Source: Acinetobacter pittii
GTDB lineage: Bacteria; Pseudomonadota; Gammaproteobacteria; Pseudomonadales; Moraxellaceae
DNA: 64,000 bases
Reading direction: 5' to 3'
NCBI RefSeq assembly: GCF_034067285.1
Contig: NZ_CP139286.1
Span: forward strand, 2,728,001 to 2,792,000
Made by a program: the position numbers and the translations under genes. Shown here in pieces: positions 9,051 through 18,740 of the stretch. Positions within the stretch are counted from its first letter, which is position 1; every line of letters starts with the position of its first letter. The notes beneath the pieces are model-generated. The model was not told the origin of the DNA. It was given only the letters and a program-made list of their open reading frames with translations, and did no database searches.

Positions 9051-9470
9051 TTATTCAACTCTAACGATTTTACCTAATTCATCATGGTGAACGACTGTAA
9101 TTTTCTGGCTACGTCCCTGCTCAATCTCATGTTCAGGTAAATCAAAATAGCGCGCATAATCATCAGTCTGTTTTGCTTTAAGCGCACTGCCACCGACACG
9201 GCGCTCTGGTAGCACATGGCTCCATAACAATAAACAAATTGCACAACCAATTAATGCTGTAATGCCATGTTCAATACCTACACCAAAGGCATTAAATAAA
9301 CGATGAACCAAATGTGTTTTTTGAAGCTCAGCCAATACCCAGATCAGTACAAACGGACGCCACAACAACAACCAGACCGCCCACATCATGGCTGTGCTTG
9401 TTGTAGAAGCATAGCGTTTATGCCATGGTAATTGACGGCGTAAATCAATAATCAACGAATTTGTCTTCAT
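9051..9470 (-). CDS. pgaD: PgaD, poly-N-acetylglucosamine synthesis membrane subunit
   Basis: This is a small inner-membrane partner of the PgaC synthase, needed for biofilm poly-beta-1,6-N-acetylglucosamine. The protein (139 aa) has two transmembrane helices (about residues 26-48 and 68-88), as in PgaD, and a cytoplasmic C-terminal tail. It is assigned partly by position, 83 nt downstream of pgaC on the same strand. Sequence conservation in this family is low, so context carries weight. Confidence 0.8.
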   Translation of the reverse strand: MKTNSLIIDLRRQLPWHKRYASTTSTAMMWAVWLLLWRPFVLIWVLAELQKTHLVHRLFNAFGVGIEHGITALIGCAICLLLWSHVLPERRVGGSALKAKQTDDYARYFDLPEHEIEQGRSQKITVVHHDELGKIVRVE

Positions 9471-9553
9471 TTCTCTCTTTACCTAACGAAGTGCTGTGGT
9501 TTTCCCCAGACATCAATACAGCACGATCTTTAAAATCTCATGACTCTTGCATT

Positions 9554-10813
9554 TCATCCACGAATGCCCCGATCCGGGCTCACCCAACGCGCACGTTTCT
9601 CATCCCCACGTTTTAAAACTTTTGGAAATGCCACGATAGTTGCCGAGATGGTGATTAGCCAAAAGACCAATGGATACCAGATCATCCAGAAATAGTTTTT
9701 TCCTAGATGTGGTTCATAACGACTATCCATCCATTTGCTTAAAGCAAACTGAATGAGACAGGTTGCCCCCAATAAAATACCGCTACCATACGGTAAAAAT
9801 GGAGAGCTCACAACGGCTAAAGCAGGTACAGGTAAAATAAAATGTACCAGCCATAATAAAGCCATCGCGAGCATTAAATAGGACCAGACTAAAGTTAAGC
9901 AAAGCTCAAACATTAAAGGCCATAAAAAGTTTAATTTCGGTTTGGTGAACACATCAATATTTTTAATTAATACCTGTGCCCCACCCATAGCCCAACGTAA
10001 ACGCTGTTTCCACAAACCGTTTAGAGTTTCAGGCATTAAAATCCAGACCAAGGCATTCGGTTCAAAACGTATGTCCCAGCCTGCGCGCTGCAATTTCCAA
10101 GTAATATCGATATCTTCAGTCAACATATTGGGTGACCAATAGTCGACTTGGTGAACAGCACTCTTACGAAAAGCAGTAATTACACCCGATACGGTAAACA
10201 AGCGACCAAAGGTACGTTGTGCACGTTTAATCATGCCGACAATCGATGAAAACTCACCGACCTGAATACGCCCCAGTAAAGTTGAGCGAGTACGAATACG
10301 CGGGTTGCCCGTAACAGCTGCCACCGTTGGATTTTCCAGAAAATGACGAATCATCCACTTTGCTGCGTGTGGATCGAGTAAAGCATCCCCATCAATACCA
10401 ATTAAAAACTCGGCATCGGTCATTAAGCTTCCAGCTTGCAACCCCATGGCTTTACCTTGGTTTTGAGCCAAATGAACAACACGTAGTTTTTCATGTTGTG
10501 CTGCTAAGCGGTCGAGTACTTCGCCGGTATTGTCTGAGCTACCATCATTAATCGCAATGACCTCAAAATGAGGATAGTCCAGTTTTAAAGCATGGCTGAT
10601 CGTTTCCTCTGCATTATCTCCTTCATTAAAACAAGGAATTAACACAGCGACTTTCGGATAACTCTCTAATGGAGCAGGTTGATCGTAAGGCGGAGCCTGA
10701 CGTTCTTTCCAATAGAAAATGATCGCGCCAATCATCCATAAATACGACATGAATAATGGATAATAGAAAACGAATTTTAAGGCATGCGACCATATTGCAG
10801 CAAAGATTGTCAT
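9554..10813 (-). CDS. pgaC: PgaC, poly-beta-1,6-N-acetylglucosamine synthase
   Basis: This processive GT2 glycosyltransferase uses UDP-GlcNAc to make and move the polymer across the inner membrane. Two N-terminal helices precede the GT-A domain, which shows the nucleotide-binding VLIPCFNEGDN, the DGD metal motif at 141-143, the TED acceptor motif at 232-234 and the processivity motif QRLRW at 270-274. C-terminal helices follow. At 419 aa it matches the family. It lies 13 nt downstream of pgaB. Confidence 0.93.
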   Translation of the reverse strand: MTIFAAIWSHALKFVFYYPLFMSYLWMIGAIIFYWKERQAPPYDQPAPLESYPKVAVLIPCFNEGDNAEETISHALKLDYPHFEVIAINDGSSDNTGEVLDRLAAQHEKLRVVHLAQNQGKAMGLQAGSLMTDAEFLIGIDGDALLDPHAAKWMIRHFLENPTVAAVTGNPRIRTRSTLLGRIQVGEFSSIVGMIKRAQRTFGRLFTVSGVITAFRKSAVHQVDYWSPNMLTEDIDITWKLQRAGWDIRFEPNALVWILMPETLNGLWKQRLRWAMGGAQVLIKNIDVFTKPKLNFLWPLMFELCLTLVWSYLMLAMALLWLVHFILPVPALAVVSSPFLPYGSGILLGATCLIQFALSKWMDSRYEPHLGKNYFWMIWYPLVFWLITISATIVAFPKVLKRGDEKRARWVSPDRGIRG

Positions 10814-10826
10814 GTTTTAGCCCCAA

Positions 10827-12821
10827 CTACGGCACAAGACGAGATGATTTTTCAGCAAATGCTTTATTCATCGTGTTCACATCCGGATGATCTTTAATTG
10901 GGTCATCTGGGTAATATCCAACATGCATGACACCTTGCTGATAAAGAGAATGAATTGTTGCAGCCATTTCAGCCGATGGTACCTTTTCGTTTTTACGCCA
11001 GTCGGTTGCCTGTAATTCAAAAACAGTTTTCTTAATGCCATTTGGATATTGTTTCACACGATCAATCATATCTTTATAGAATTGATCAGAGTTATCGACC
11101 TGTTCCATATAAGGCATTGCCATAATAGCCGTAAAGTCATAACGTTTTAACGACTCTTCAAGCGATTGTGAATACCAGTTTTCTGCATATGGTTTTAAAG
11201 CAACTTGCGCGTATAAGTTACGTGCGGTAAGCAAGAACGGTTCATATTGTCGCACGTCATCAACGAGTTGCATGGCAAAATCATCTAGATATTTTGTCTT
11301 ATACGCAGTCCATTTTTGCAAATTTTGATCGTTATCACGAATTTTTGCTAAATCTGTTGGTAAACCTTGTTTCGCATAAGCTTTTAAGGCATCTGGGCTT
11401 GCATCTTCATAGTCAGATAAGGTGACATCGTCATGGAATAAAATTCCGTTAAATGAAGATGACTTAGCCAAGTCTTGATAAATCTCACGAATAGTTTGGC
11501 GTGCGTCAGATGAGAACGGACTTAAACGGATATACCCCATGTTGAGGTGTTCACCAGCTTTTGCTTGCTCTGTCACAACCAAATCCTTAGAAACAGGATC
11601 AGTTTTTGGTAGTTCCCATGCCAATAAAGGCATCCATGCATAAATACGACTTACAGGCGTACGGGTTTGAATTTGCCATGCTACACGGTTAAATAAGTCA
11701 GCACGCATTGGAATGTGACGGTTCGGGAAATAAACCATATCGGCAGAACCATTAGCATCTGGGTCTGAAAAAGCTTGCAAATAGACTGTATTTACACCCA
11801 TCGCATTAATTCGGTCTAACAAGTGACCTAGATTACGCTCTTGCTGTTTCGGGTCTGGGTCATAAATATAGTCCAGATCGACATGCATAATTTTTTGCGG
11901 ACGGTTGTTATCCGTTAAATTCAATTCACGATTTTTGATTTCTTGAGCCAAATCATCAGTCGTCATATCGCCTTCTACCAAAATACGGCTCATATTTTGT
12001 AGAGATTGTTTTGCGTGATCGGCCCCATCATCCAATGTAATAGTGACTGGCATACCCAATTTTTTCGCAATTTGGACAGTTTGCATATTATAGCGACCAT
12101 ATGGCCACACCATAATACGTGGCGAACGTAAGCCATGTGCTTTAAGTAGCTCGTTATTTTTCTTTAAATCATTATAGATACGTGATTGATATTGTTGATC
12201 GTTCTCGTAGGTTTGAGTTTTAACATCATAAAAACGAGTTGTTGCAGCAGGTTCAGAATTCCCTTGCGGGTTGCCTGTAATACCGCGGTGTAAATGATAG
12301 CTATGGCTTGCAATTTCTACAAAACCACTATCTTGCATCTCTTTGAGCTCACCCCAGCTTAAGATTTTGTCACGTGGGATTTCTTCCCCTGAAAAATCAA
12401 CTTTCTGCCCTGCTTTTGGTTCTAACCATGAACCTACAACAGCTAGAACAACCGGAATTTTTTTAGCTTTAATGACTGGATAAGCATTTTGATAGAAAGA
12501 TTGATAACCATCATCTACAGTTAACAAAACCGGTTTTGTAGGCAGTTGAGCCTTACCCTGATGAGCACGGATCAACTGATCAACCGTAATAAAATGGAAT
12601 CCGTTTTTTTGTAGCCATTCAACGTGCTGTGTAAATTGTTGAGTGGTCACTGCATATTGAGGAATTAAGGCATTTTTAGTATCGGTAATTTCATGATAAC
12701 CAATCACCGTAAGTGTTGAAGCGTCCAGTTTAGGTGGTTTAGCTAATGCCATGCCTGACAAACCTGCCAAGGCCAAGCCAAGTGATATGTTCAACAAAGG
12801 AGATGCAAAGCGGATAGTCAT
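10827..12821 (-). CDS. pgaB: PgaB, PNAG N-deacetylase
   Basis: This periplasmic enzyme partially deacetylates PNAG before export. The N-terminal polysaccharide deacetylase domain has the TVDDGY metal/catalytic Asp pair (103-104) and SHSYHLH with the two His ligands (173, 178). The C-terminal half is the glycoside hydrolase-like PNAG-binding domain. The signal peptide appears to end at GMALA before KPPK; there is no lipobox Cys, unlike the E. coli lipoprotein. The ATG at 12821 is preferred over a TTG at 12842. No pgaA lies upstream, where the next gene is an FKBP. Confidence 0.9.
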   Translation of the reverse strand: MTIRFASPLLNISLGLALAGLSGMALAKPPKLDASTLTVIGYHEITDTKNALIPQYAVTTQQFTQHVEWLQKNGFHFITVDQLIRAHQGKAQLPTKPVLLTVDDGYQSFYQNAYPVIKAKKIPVVLAVVGSWLEPKAGQKVDFSGEEIPRDKILSWGELKEMQDSGFVEIASHSYHLHRGITGNPQGNSEPAATTRFYDVKTQTYENDQQYQSRIYNDLKKNNELLKAHGLRSPRIMVWPYGRYNMQTVQIAKKLGMPVTITLDDGADHAKQSLQNMSRILVEGDMTTDDLAQEIKNRELNLTDNNRPQKIMHVDLDYIYDPDPKQQERNLGHLLDRINAMGVNTVYLQAFSDPDANGSADMVYFPNRHIPMRADLFNRVAWQIQTRTPVSRIYAWMPLLAWELPKTDPVSKDLVVTEQAKAGEHLNMGYIRLSPFSSDARQTIREIYQDLAKSSSFNGILFHDDVTLSDYEDASPDALKAYAKQGLPTDLAKIRDNDQNLQKWTAYKTKYLDDFAMQLVDDVRQYEPFLLTARNLYAQVALKPYAENWYSQSLEESLKRYDFTAIMAMPYMEQVDNSDQFYKDMIDRVKQYPNGIKKTVFELQATDWRKNEKVPSAEMAATIHSLYQQGVMHVGYYPDDPIKDHPDVNTMNKAFAEKSSRLVP

Positions 12822-13035
12822 GAAATAGCGTCTCAATATCAATATAGATTATTTATGTGAAATTTGATGTTAAGGCACAAATTTTTTGAAATTTGGTCTT
12901 AATATCACACTGCCTGCAAATGAACAGTTTTTCAGTCAGCATTTATAATCAAATAATCTGAAAATAATCTTAAATATTCAAAAAGCTAAAATATAAATTA
13001 ATAATGTATTTATATTTAAAGCTCATATAAATAAG

Positions 13036-13055
13036 AAAGCCCCCTAAAGGGCTTT
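13036..13055. terminator. Terminator-like hairpin downstream of the FKBP gene
   Basis: Arms AAAGCCC/GGGCTTT lie just past the FKBP stop, with T-rich sequence following on the minus strand. It separates the FKBP gene from pgaB. Confidence 0.65.
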
Positions 13056-13061
13056 AAGTTT

Positions 13062-13403
13062 TCACTCGTCACGAGTTTTGACATCGAATAATTCAATTTC
13101 AAAAATTAAATTAGAATTAGCGGGAATAATCTTACCCATTTTACGCTCACCATAAGCTAAATGAGCAGGCACGATGAGTTTACGTTTGCCGCCAACTTTC
13201 ATTCCCATAATGCCTTGATCCCAGCCTTTAATTACACGGCCGGTGCCAATTACACATTCAAAATAATTACCGCGGTCAATTGAAGAATCAAATTTTGTGC
13301 CGTCTTCTAACCAACCTGTATAGTGAGTTGTAATCAAAGCGCCTTTAACCGCTTCTTTGCCTTCACCCACTTTTAAATCAATAATTTCTAATTCATTTGA
13401 CAT
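13062..13403 (-). CDS. FKBP-type peptidyl-prolyl cis-trans isomerase
   Basis: This 113-aa single-domain FKBP is cytoplasmic (no signal peptide). It contains the core motifs VKGALITTHYTGWLEDGTKFDSS, the active-site strand VIKGWDQGIMGMKVGGKRKL and a C-terminal LIFEIELFDV. Length and order match minimal FKBP folding catalysts. AAGGGG precedes the ATG. It sits directly upstream of pgaB on the same strand but is separated by a hairpin and 240 bp, so it is probably an independent unit. Confidence 0.92.
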   Translation of the reverse strand: MSNELEIIDLKVGEGKEAVKGALITTHYTGWLEDGTKFDSSIDRGNYFECVIGTGRVIKGWDQGIMGMKVGGKRKLIVPAHLAYGERKMGKIIPANSNLIFEIELFDVKTRDE

Positions 13404-13489
13404 GGTATACCCCTTAAACTGGAACTCTAAATCAAAATTAGTACTTAGTGTACCAACTGAATCTGTAGAATTTGTTGCGCTTTTCTATG

Positions 13490-14020
13490 TTACTGTAACT
13501 GTGTCCACACAACACTTGCCTGACCCTTTTCACCTAAAAGCGTCCATTCATTGTCCATGACATTTAATTGAAGCTGCATCGTACGTTCGCAAAGTTGCTC
13601 AAGCTCAGCGGTGCTTTGAGGGGCAATTTGCCACACTTGAACGTTATTTAATGTTTTAATTTTACTATTTCTCTTCCACCAGTCTTCGACTTGTGTGCCA
13701 TAAACAACAATCGCAACCGTTTTACAACGCGCACTGGCTTTTTTGACTTTATCTTCAGACGGCAAACCGACTTCAATCCATGTTTCTAGCTGACCAGTTA
13801 AATCTTTTTGCCATAATGCTGGCTCGTCAGTTTCAAAAAGGTCTTTAGTAAACTCAAGCTCATCACTTGCGAAACGGGCAAAAGCCATTAGACGAACCAT
13901 TAAACGTTCTAAAGTTTCCGAAGGATGTAGGGCAAGCGTCAGCTGGTAATCACCATAAATATGGTCATCCATATTAGCAATATTCAAGTCTGCCTTATAA
14001 ATTGTTGCTTTAAGCGCCAT
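13490..14020 (-). CDS. YaeQ family protein
   Basis: This soluble 176-aa protein has the YaeQ family start MALKATIYKADLNI followed by DHIYGDYQLTLALHPSETLERLMVRLMAFA and the conserved WIEVGLPSEDKVKKAS. The family has a nuclease-like (PD-(D/E)XK-related) fold and an uncertain role; older reports of RfaH suppression have been disputed. The ATG at 14020 matches the family start; an upstream in-frame start at 14092 would add 24 non-conserved residues. Confidence 0.88.
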   Translation of the reverse strand: MALKATIYKADLNIANMDDHIYGDYQLTLALHPSETLERLMVRLMAFARFASDELEFTKDLFETDEPALWQKDLTGQLETWIEVGLPSEDKVKKASARCKTVAIVVYGTQVEDWWKRNSKIKTLNNVQVWQIAPQSTAELEQLCERTMQLQLNVMDNEWTLLGEKGQASVVWTQLQ

Positions 14021-14209
14021 GATTAATATGTCCAAAAATTTGGCGCTAAGGATACTCGATTTTGGGTAAAAAATTATAAAAAAACTGAACAATGCAAAGC
14101 CTAGTCATGCGAAATTTGCATATTCTTCCAAAACGCTCAGCTTATTTTATAGTTGGCCGACTTTTTGCTTGAAAGAGAAATATTCTCCTCTTGCTAAAAT
14201 TGATGACTT

Positions 14210-15472
14210 ATGTGGCAAAAGCTCAAGCGTAGTTTATTTTTACAGGTTCTTTGTGCTCTCTTTCTTGGGGTTGCAGTTGGAATTGGTTTTCATGATTTCT
14301 CCCTATCTCTAAAACCATTAGGTGATGGTTTTATTTCTTTAATTAAAATGCTGATTGCCCCCATTGTGTTTTGTGTGGTTGTACTGGGAATCTATGGTGC
14401 AAATGACATCAAAAAAATGGGCAAAGTCGGTGCAAAAACCATTCTTTATTTTGAAGTGGTGACCAGTATTGCTTTAGTTTTAGGCATTATTGTGGCCTAT
14501 GTATTTAAACCGGGCGTCGGTATGAATATCGATATTAGCCATTTAGATGCAAAAGATTTAAGTACCTACACCGAACGTGCCCATGAAATGCATACAGGTT
14601 CGGAATTTCTACTCAATATTATTCCAAAAACCTTCACTGCCGCTTTTGCAAACGGCGATATTTTACAGGTTTTACTCATCGCTATTTTATTTGGCATTTC
14701 TCTACTTTTAATTCCTAAACATTTAGCAGAGCTGGTACGCCAAGCGTTGGAAGCTTTTTCGGAAGTCTTCTTTAAAATTATGGGACTTATTATACGTTTA
14801 GCCCCAATTGGTGTATTTGGTTCAGTCGCCTACACCACTGCTAAGTTTGGTTTAGATTCGCTCTTACAATTGGGTTATTTGGTTTTACTGTTTTATGCAA
14901 CCTGCATTTTATTTGTCGTTATTGTTTTAGGTTCGATTTTAAAACTCGCTGGTCTCAATATTTTCAAATTTGTGGGCTATTTTAAAGATGAACTTGCCAT
15001 TGTTTTAGGTACAGCCTCTTCAGACTCTGTTCTTCCTCAAATTATGAAAAAGCTCAAAAATCTAGGAATTAAAGACTCAACTGTGGGTTTGGTTATTCCC
15101 ACTGGTTATTCATTTAATTTGGATGGGTTTTCAATTTACTTAACGTTAGGTGTAATTTTTATTGCGCAAGCCTGCAATATTGATTTGTCTATGCATGACT
15201 TGCTAGCAATCTTACTGGTTTCACTCATCACATCTAAAGGGGCGCACGGCATTCCCGGCTCAGCTTTAGTTATTCTTGCAGCAACACTTTCAGTTATTCC
15301 AAGTCTCCCTGCAATTGGCTTAGTGCTGCTACTTTCAGTCGATTGGTTTATTGGAATTATTCGTGCCTGTACCAACTTAATCGGTAACTGTGTGGCGACC
15401 GTAGTGATTGCTCACTGGGAAAAAGATATTGATCATGCCCAAGCTAAAGCTGTGTTAGAAGCTAAGCCTTAA
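14210..15472 (+). CDS. dctA: Dicarboxylate/amino acid:cation symporter, DctA-like
   Basis: This inner-membrane carrier of the DAACS family imports C4-dicarboxylates or acidic amino acids with cations. The 420-aa protein shows the family signatures TASSDSVLPQIMKKL, the substrate-binding loop PTGYSFNLDGFSIYLT and the late RACTNLIGNCVATVV helix. The SVLPQ and SIYLT details resemble DctA more than GltP, but substrate choice is not certain. An extended -10 (TGCTAAAAT) lies just upstream of the ATG. It is monocistronic and ends in an inverted repeat. Confidence 0.85.
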   Translation: MWQKLKRSLFLQVLCALFLGVAVGIGFHDFSLSLKPLGDGFISLIKMLIAPIVFCVVVLGIYGANDIKKMGKVGAKTILYFEVVTSIALVLGIIVAYVFKPGVGMNIDISHLDAKDLSTYTERAHEMHTGSEFLLNIIPKTFTAAFANGDILQVLLIAILFGISLLLIPKHLAELVRQALEAFSEVFFKIMGLIIRLAPIGVFGSVAYTTAKFGLDSLLQLGYLVLLFYATCILFVVIVLGSILKLAGLNIFKFVGYFKDELAIVLGTASSDSVLPQIMKKLKNLGIKDSTVGLVIPTGYSFNLDGFSIYLTLGVIFIAQACNIDLSMHDLLAILLVSLITSKGAHGIPGSALVILAATLSVIPSLPAIGLVLLLSVDWFIGIIRACTNLIGNCVATVVIAHWEKDIDHAQAKAVLEAKP

Positions 15473-15480
15473 AACTATTC

Positions 15481-15520
15481 ATAGAGAACATTGGCTCTTC
15501 TTTTGCTCAATGTTCTCTAT
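15481..15520. terminator. Inverted repeat between convergent dctA and the GTPase gene
   Basis: Perfect 13-nt arms ATAGAGAACATTG/CAATGTTCTCTAT with a 14-nt loop overlap the stop codon of the convergent GTPase gene. It is a likely shared transcription end, although T tracts are short. Confidence 0.6.
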
Positions 15521-16515
15521 TCTTCAAGCTGACAAGCAAGTAACGCTGTTTCAAAAGCTAACCAATCGTGATGATGTTCGCTAATGATCTCAATCCGGTT
15601 ATCAATACCCTCTTCGCCTGTCTTATAATTAAACTGATCAGGGTTAAAGTTAAAAACTTTCCAACCTTGATCTGTATTAAAAATTCCCTTGATTCTTAGC
15701 CAATCCTGCTGCGCACATAATACGTCTAGCAATGCATAAAAATCGAATTTCCAGCGTTTAGGTAATTTCCAACCTGCCACAATATAACCTTGTGCCGACT
15801 CAACATAATGATAAGGTAATTGCTGAATTTCCTTTACGATCTCGCTCTCGCTCATTTGCTTTTGAAGTTTAAGTAAAGGTTGTATAGATCGTTCAGTTAA
15901 ACGAGCAGCCACATCAATTTTATTTAAGGCTAACTGACCATGTTCAGTTTTAATCCACTCTTGGTGATAAGGCTGGTATTCATCTTTTAATAACTCAAGC
16001 GCCTGATCATCTTCAAAAGTCATTACATCCGTATGTGACACCACCACAATCTGGGCAGCTTTTAACTGATCTTCATAAAGGTTTTGTTTAACCCAATTGG
16101 TATCATGCAAACGGCTACCATCAACCACCGTAATCAACGCTCGCATGGCTAAACTACTTTGCCAATGAGGTTCAGTCAGTTGGTCAAATAACTGAGAAGG
16201 ATGCCCAAGTCCAGTCGGCTCAATAAAGAGTCTATCTGGTTTCTGTTCACTTAACAGTCGAGCTAAAGCAATATGCATAGGCAACTGACTGCTGCAACAT
16301 AGACAACCACCTAATAGTTCTTTGACTGCATATCCTTCGTCTTGAGGTAAGAGTTGTTGGTCTACTCCAATTTGCCCAAACTCATTCATTAATACCGCCC
16401 AAACCTCATCTTTAGGCTTCTGACTTAATAAATGCTGTAATAATGTGGTTTTTCCTGCCCCTAAAAAACCAGAGATAATATGGGTAGGAACAGTTTTTTG
16501 GGCAATCAGTTTCAC
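15517..16515 (-). CDS. CobW/COG0523 family GTPase (metallochaperone type)
   Basis: This is a G3E GTPase thought to deliver metal, often zinc, to target proteins. Visible are the Walker A GFLGAGKTT (Lys22), the switch region MNEFGQIGVD, the metal-binding CLCC at 71-74 and the Walker B-like LFIEPTGLGHP. The C-terminal CobW domain spans roughly residues 230-330. Length 332 aa is close to YjiA/YeiR. Whether it is zinc-regulated cannot be read; I found no clear Zur box in the 500 bp upstream. Confidence 0.88.
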   Translation of the reverse strand: MKLIAQKTVPTHIISGFLGAGKTTLLQHLLSQKPKDEVWAVLMNEFGQIGVDQQLLPQDEGYAVKELLGGCLCCSSQLPMHIALARLLSEQKPDRLFIEPTGLGHPSQLFDQLTEPHWQSSLAMRALITVVDGSRLHDTNWVKQNLYEDQLKAAQIVVVSHTDVMTFEDDQALELLKDEYQPYHQEWIKTEHGQLALNKIDVAARLTERSIQPLLKLQKQMSESEIVKEIQQLPYHYVESAQGYIVAGWKLPKRWKFDFYALLDVLCAQQDWLRIKGIFNTDQGWKVFNFNPDQFNYKTGEEGIDNRIEIISEHHHDWLAFETALLACQLEE

Positions 16516-17015
16516 AAGCGGCTCAAATCAACAAGGTTTAAAAAACTAAGAAAGGTATATCACTGTTTAAGTAGCATGAAAATGATTTTTCACTTTGAAG
16601 ATATACTTTTCAATTATTGGGCTAAAGCCCCAAATATGTGACAGGCATCTCATCAATTATCTAAATTAACTTTTGATATTTATAATTCAAACGAAATATC
16701 CTATTCAAGCATATTCACAATTCATGCCAAAGTGTTAGGTTTACGTAAACAATTTGGTTTTTTTTCACTCAAAAAGAAATATTTTTTCACATTTTAAGGT
16801 GTATTTAAGCCCCTTTATTTTACAGATTGCTCACATAAACGACCCGTATATTTCATATTGTTAAGATAGCCGTAATAGATTGTTAAGTTAATTGATGTAA
16901 TTCGAAGCTCAGCTTAGCATGTGTCCTAGCTTAGTCATTCAGCCATACAGGTTTCATGTAGGTATGAACGATTAGGTTTAATTTATTTTTAAATGAAATT
17001 TAAGGATGCCATAAA
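16516..17015. other. Intergenic region without a recognisable gene
   Basis: This 500-bp AT-rich stretch lies between the divergent GTPase and small secreted-protein genes. It must hold both promoters. No ORF of coding character, RNA gene or long palindrome was seen. Confidence 0.5.
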
Positions 17016-17216
17016 ATGAAATTAGCTAAAACTTTACTCGCTACTACACTTGCTTTAACTGCTGCTTCAACTTTCGCTGCTTCTAAGCACGACCAAGCAC
17101 ATAACACTGCTGGTGAAGAAAAAGTTGTTGTTTCAACTCAAGAACAAGCAAACACTGCAAATGCTGCATCTGATGCTGTAGGTTCTGCTTCTGAAGCTGC
17201 TCCTGCAACTCGTTAA
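17016..17216 (+). CDS. Small secreted protein, hypothetical
   Basis: This 66-aa protein has a clear Sec signal peptide (MKLAKTLLATTLALTAASTFA) and a predicted mature part of about 45 residues. The mature peptide is rich in Ala, Glu, Gln and Asn and probably disordered or helical; it has no Cys. AAGGA lies upstream of the ATG and a strong terminator follows, so the gene is likely real and separately expressed. Function is unknown; small Ala-rich periplasmic proteins of this sort are common in Acinetobacter. Confidence 0.75.
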   Translation: MKLAKTLLATTLALTAASTFAASKHDQAHNTAGEEKVVVSTQEQANTANAASDAVGSASEAAPATR

Positions 17217-17295
17217 TTCTCTAAGCACTCTCCTCCAAGCTCAGAGATAATTTTACTGAAAGGAAATATGGACGCTGAATTTTAGTAAAGAAAAG

Positions 17296-17331
17296 AAAGG
17301 ATCGAACCATGCTGCGGTTCGGTCCTTTTTT
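17296..17331 (+). terminator. Rho-independent terminator after the small secreted protein gene
   Basis: Arms AAAGGATCGAACC/GGTTCGGTCCTTT (one G-T wobble) are followed by T residues. Confidence 0.85.
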
Positions 17332-17347
17332 AATTCAATTTGTTTTT

Positions 17348-17863
17348 TTAAGAAGTTTTCTTATACATGCTACAAGATGGATTATGGTTTTCTTGCAAAC
17401 GTAAAACCTTACGGTGCTCAGCTGCTTCAAAGCGGCAACGTTTCCACTCAGTATTGAGATTTAATTGAGGTACTTCACATGGCTTGCCCTGTTCATCAAC
17501 AGCGACCATCGTGAAATAACAGCTATTGGTATGGCGTACTGTACGCTTCTGGATATTTTGGGCTTCAACACGAATGCCTACTTCCATTGAAGTACGGCCT
17601 ACATGGTTCACACTTGCCAAGAACGTTACCAGCTCACCTACATAAATCGGTTCTTTAAAATTCACCTTATCTACAGATAAAGTCACTACATAGCCACCCG
17701 AATAACGACTTGCGCAAGCGTAAGCGACTTGGTCGAGTAGTTTTAGAATCGTACCACCATGAACATTACCTGAAAAATTTGCCATATCAGGCGTCATCAA
17801 AACTGACATCGTCAATTCAGACTGGTCATCAGTTGCTGGGGTTATTTCATCTAATGTAGGCAT
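17348..17863 (-). CDS. Acyl-CoA thioesterase, hotdog fold (YciA/BACH type)
   Basis: This 171-aa cytoplasmic thioesterase hydrolyses acyl-CoA to free acid. The hotdog core is clear: NFSGNVHGGTILKLLDQVAYACA (Asn/Gly/Gly active region and the hot-dog helix) and VDKVNFKEPIYVGELVTF, followed by GRTSMEVGIRVEAQN. It ends with a non-conserved tail rich in basic residues. It is a single gene. Chain-length preference is unknown. Confidence 0.88.
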   Translation of the reverse strand: MPTLDEITPATDDQSELTMSVLMTPDMANFSGNVHGGTILKLLDQVAYACASRYSGGYVVTLSVDKVNFKEPIYVGELVTFLASVNHVGRTSMEVGIRVEAQNIQKRTVRHTNSCYFTMVAVDEQGKPCEVPQLNLNTEWKRCRFEAAEHRKVLRLQENHNPSCSMYKKTS

Positions 17864-18114
17864 AGCTAAACTCTGGGTCTTAAAACAAGCTCAGACAACA
17901 TTATGGTTGATAATTCACAAAAAAAACATGCTTAAATCCACAACATGGCATTGTATTTTTTAATATCTTTGATTGTTTTTTAAAATTTAATTTTTTAAGA
18001 CATTATTTTTAAAGTTATTTTTTAAAGCTGTTTTATTTATCTTAGAGTTTTTTAGAAGATGCTATGCCATTTTATTCCATGTTCATGACATAGCAGGTTC
18101 TTATGAGTGACTTG

Positions 18115-18729
18115 CTATACTTTATTAATGACGCCTGTCACACCATTAATGATCATATCAATGGCGATCGTACCGATTAATAAAGCAGATAAACGCCCAA
18201 CAATATCAAAATAGCGGTCGATATGCTTGGCATGTTTATAGCGTAAATGATCATGTGAAAATTTCATCAAAATCAAAATACTGCATGTTAAGAACAAGGT
18301 AAAGGCAATCACTAGGGCTGCCTCACCAATTGACATTTCAATCCCTGTGACCACAGCAGCACTAATGGTGCCCGGACCGATCATAAACGGCATGGCAATG
18401 GTGCCTGCCAGATGCTCTGGTGCACCGCGCATTTCACCAATCGTATCGGCACCCTGAAAAACATAGCGATAGCCAATCACCAAAAAGATAAGGCCTCCAA
18501 ATATCTGAAAGGCTTCAAAACGTACATTCAGATATTTACTAAAAATTGTTTCACCGCCCCATGCAAATAGCATGAACACGACAAAAGCAATCAAACTTCC
18601 CTGAATCAGTGCTTTATTAAACACCTTGGCTTCTGAATGACGGATCAGGCCAATCATGTAGATGCTCATTAGAAATGGATTGAGCAACGAGAAAAATAAA
18701 GCAAAAGAATGTAGATAAGGAGAAGCCAT
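18115..18729 (-). CDS. MarC family integral membrane protein
   Basis: This 204-aa protein has six hydrophobic helices. Family features include the early FALFFSLLNPFLMSIY and the conserved GAPEHLAGTIAMPFMIGPGTISAAVV segment. The family's role is unresolved; a function in multiple antibiotic resistance was proposed and later doubted. It begins 11 nt after the stop of the BCCT transporter on the same strand, so it is probably co-transcribed with it, although a choline link is not known. Confidence 0.85.
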   Translation of the reverse strand: MASPYLHSFALFFSLLNPFLMSIYMIGLIRHSEAKVFNKALIQGSLIAFVVFMLFAWGGETIFSKYLNVRFEAFQIFGGLIFLVIGYRYVFQGADTIGEMRGAPEHLAGTIAMPFMIGPGTISAAVVTGIEMSIGEAALVIAFTLFLTCSILILMKFSHDHLRYKHAKHIDRYFDIVGRLSALLIGTIAIDMIINGVTGVINKV

Positions 18730-18740
18730 GCATTTTCCTC

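Noticed and set aside
13062..13403. FKBP gene as a member of the pga operon
   Set aside because: A hairpin and 240 bp separate it from pgaB, and FKBP proteins have no known PNAG role.
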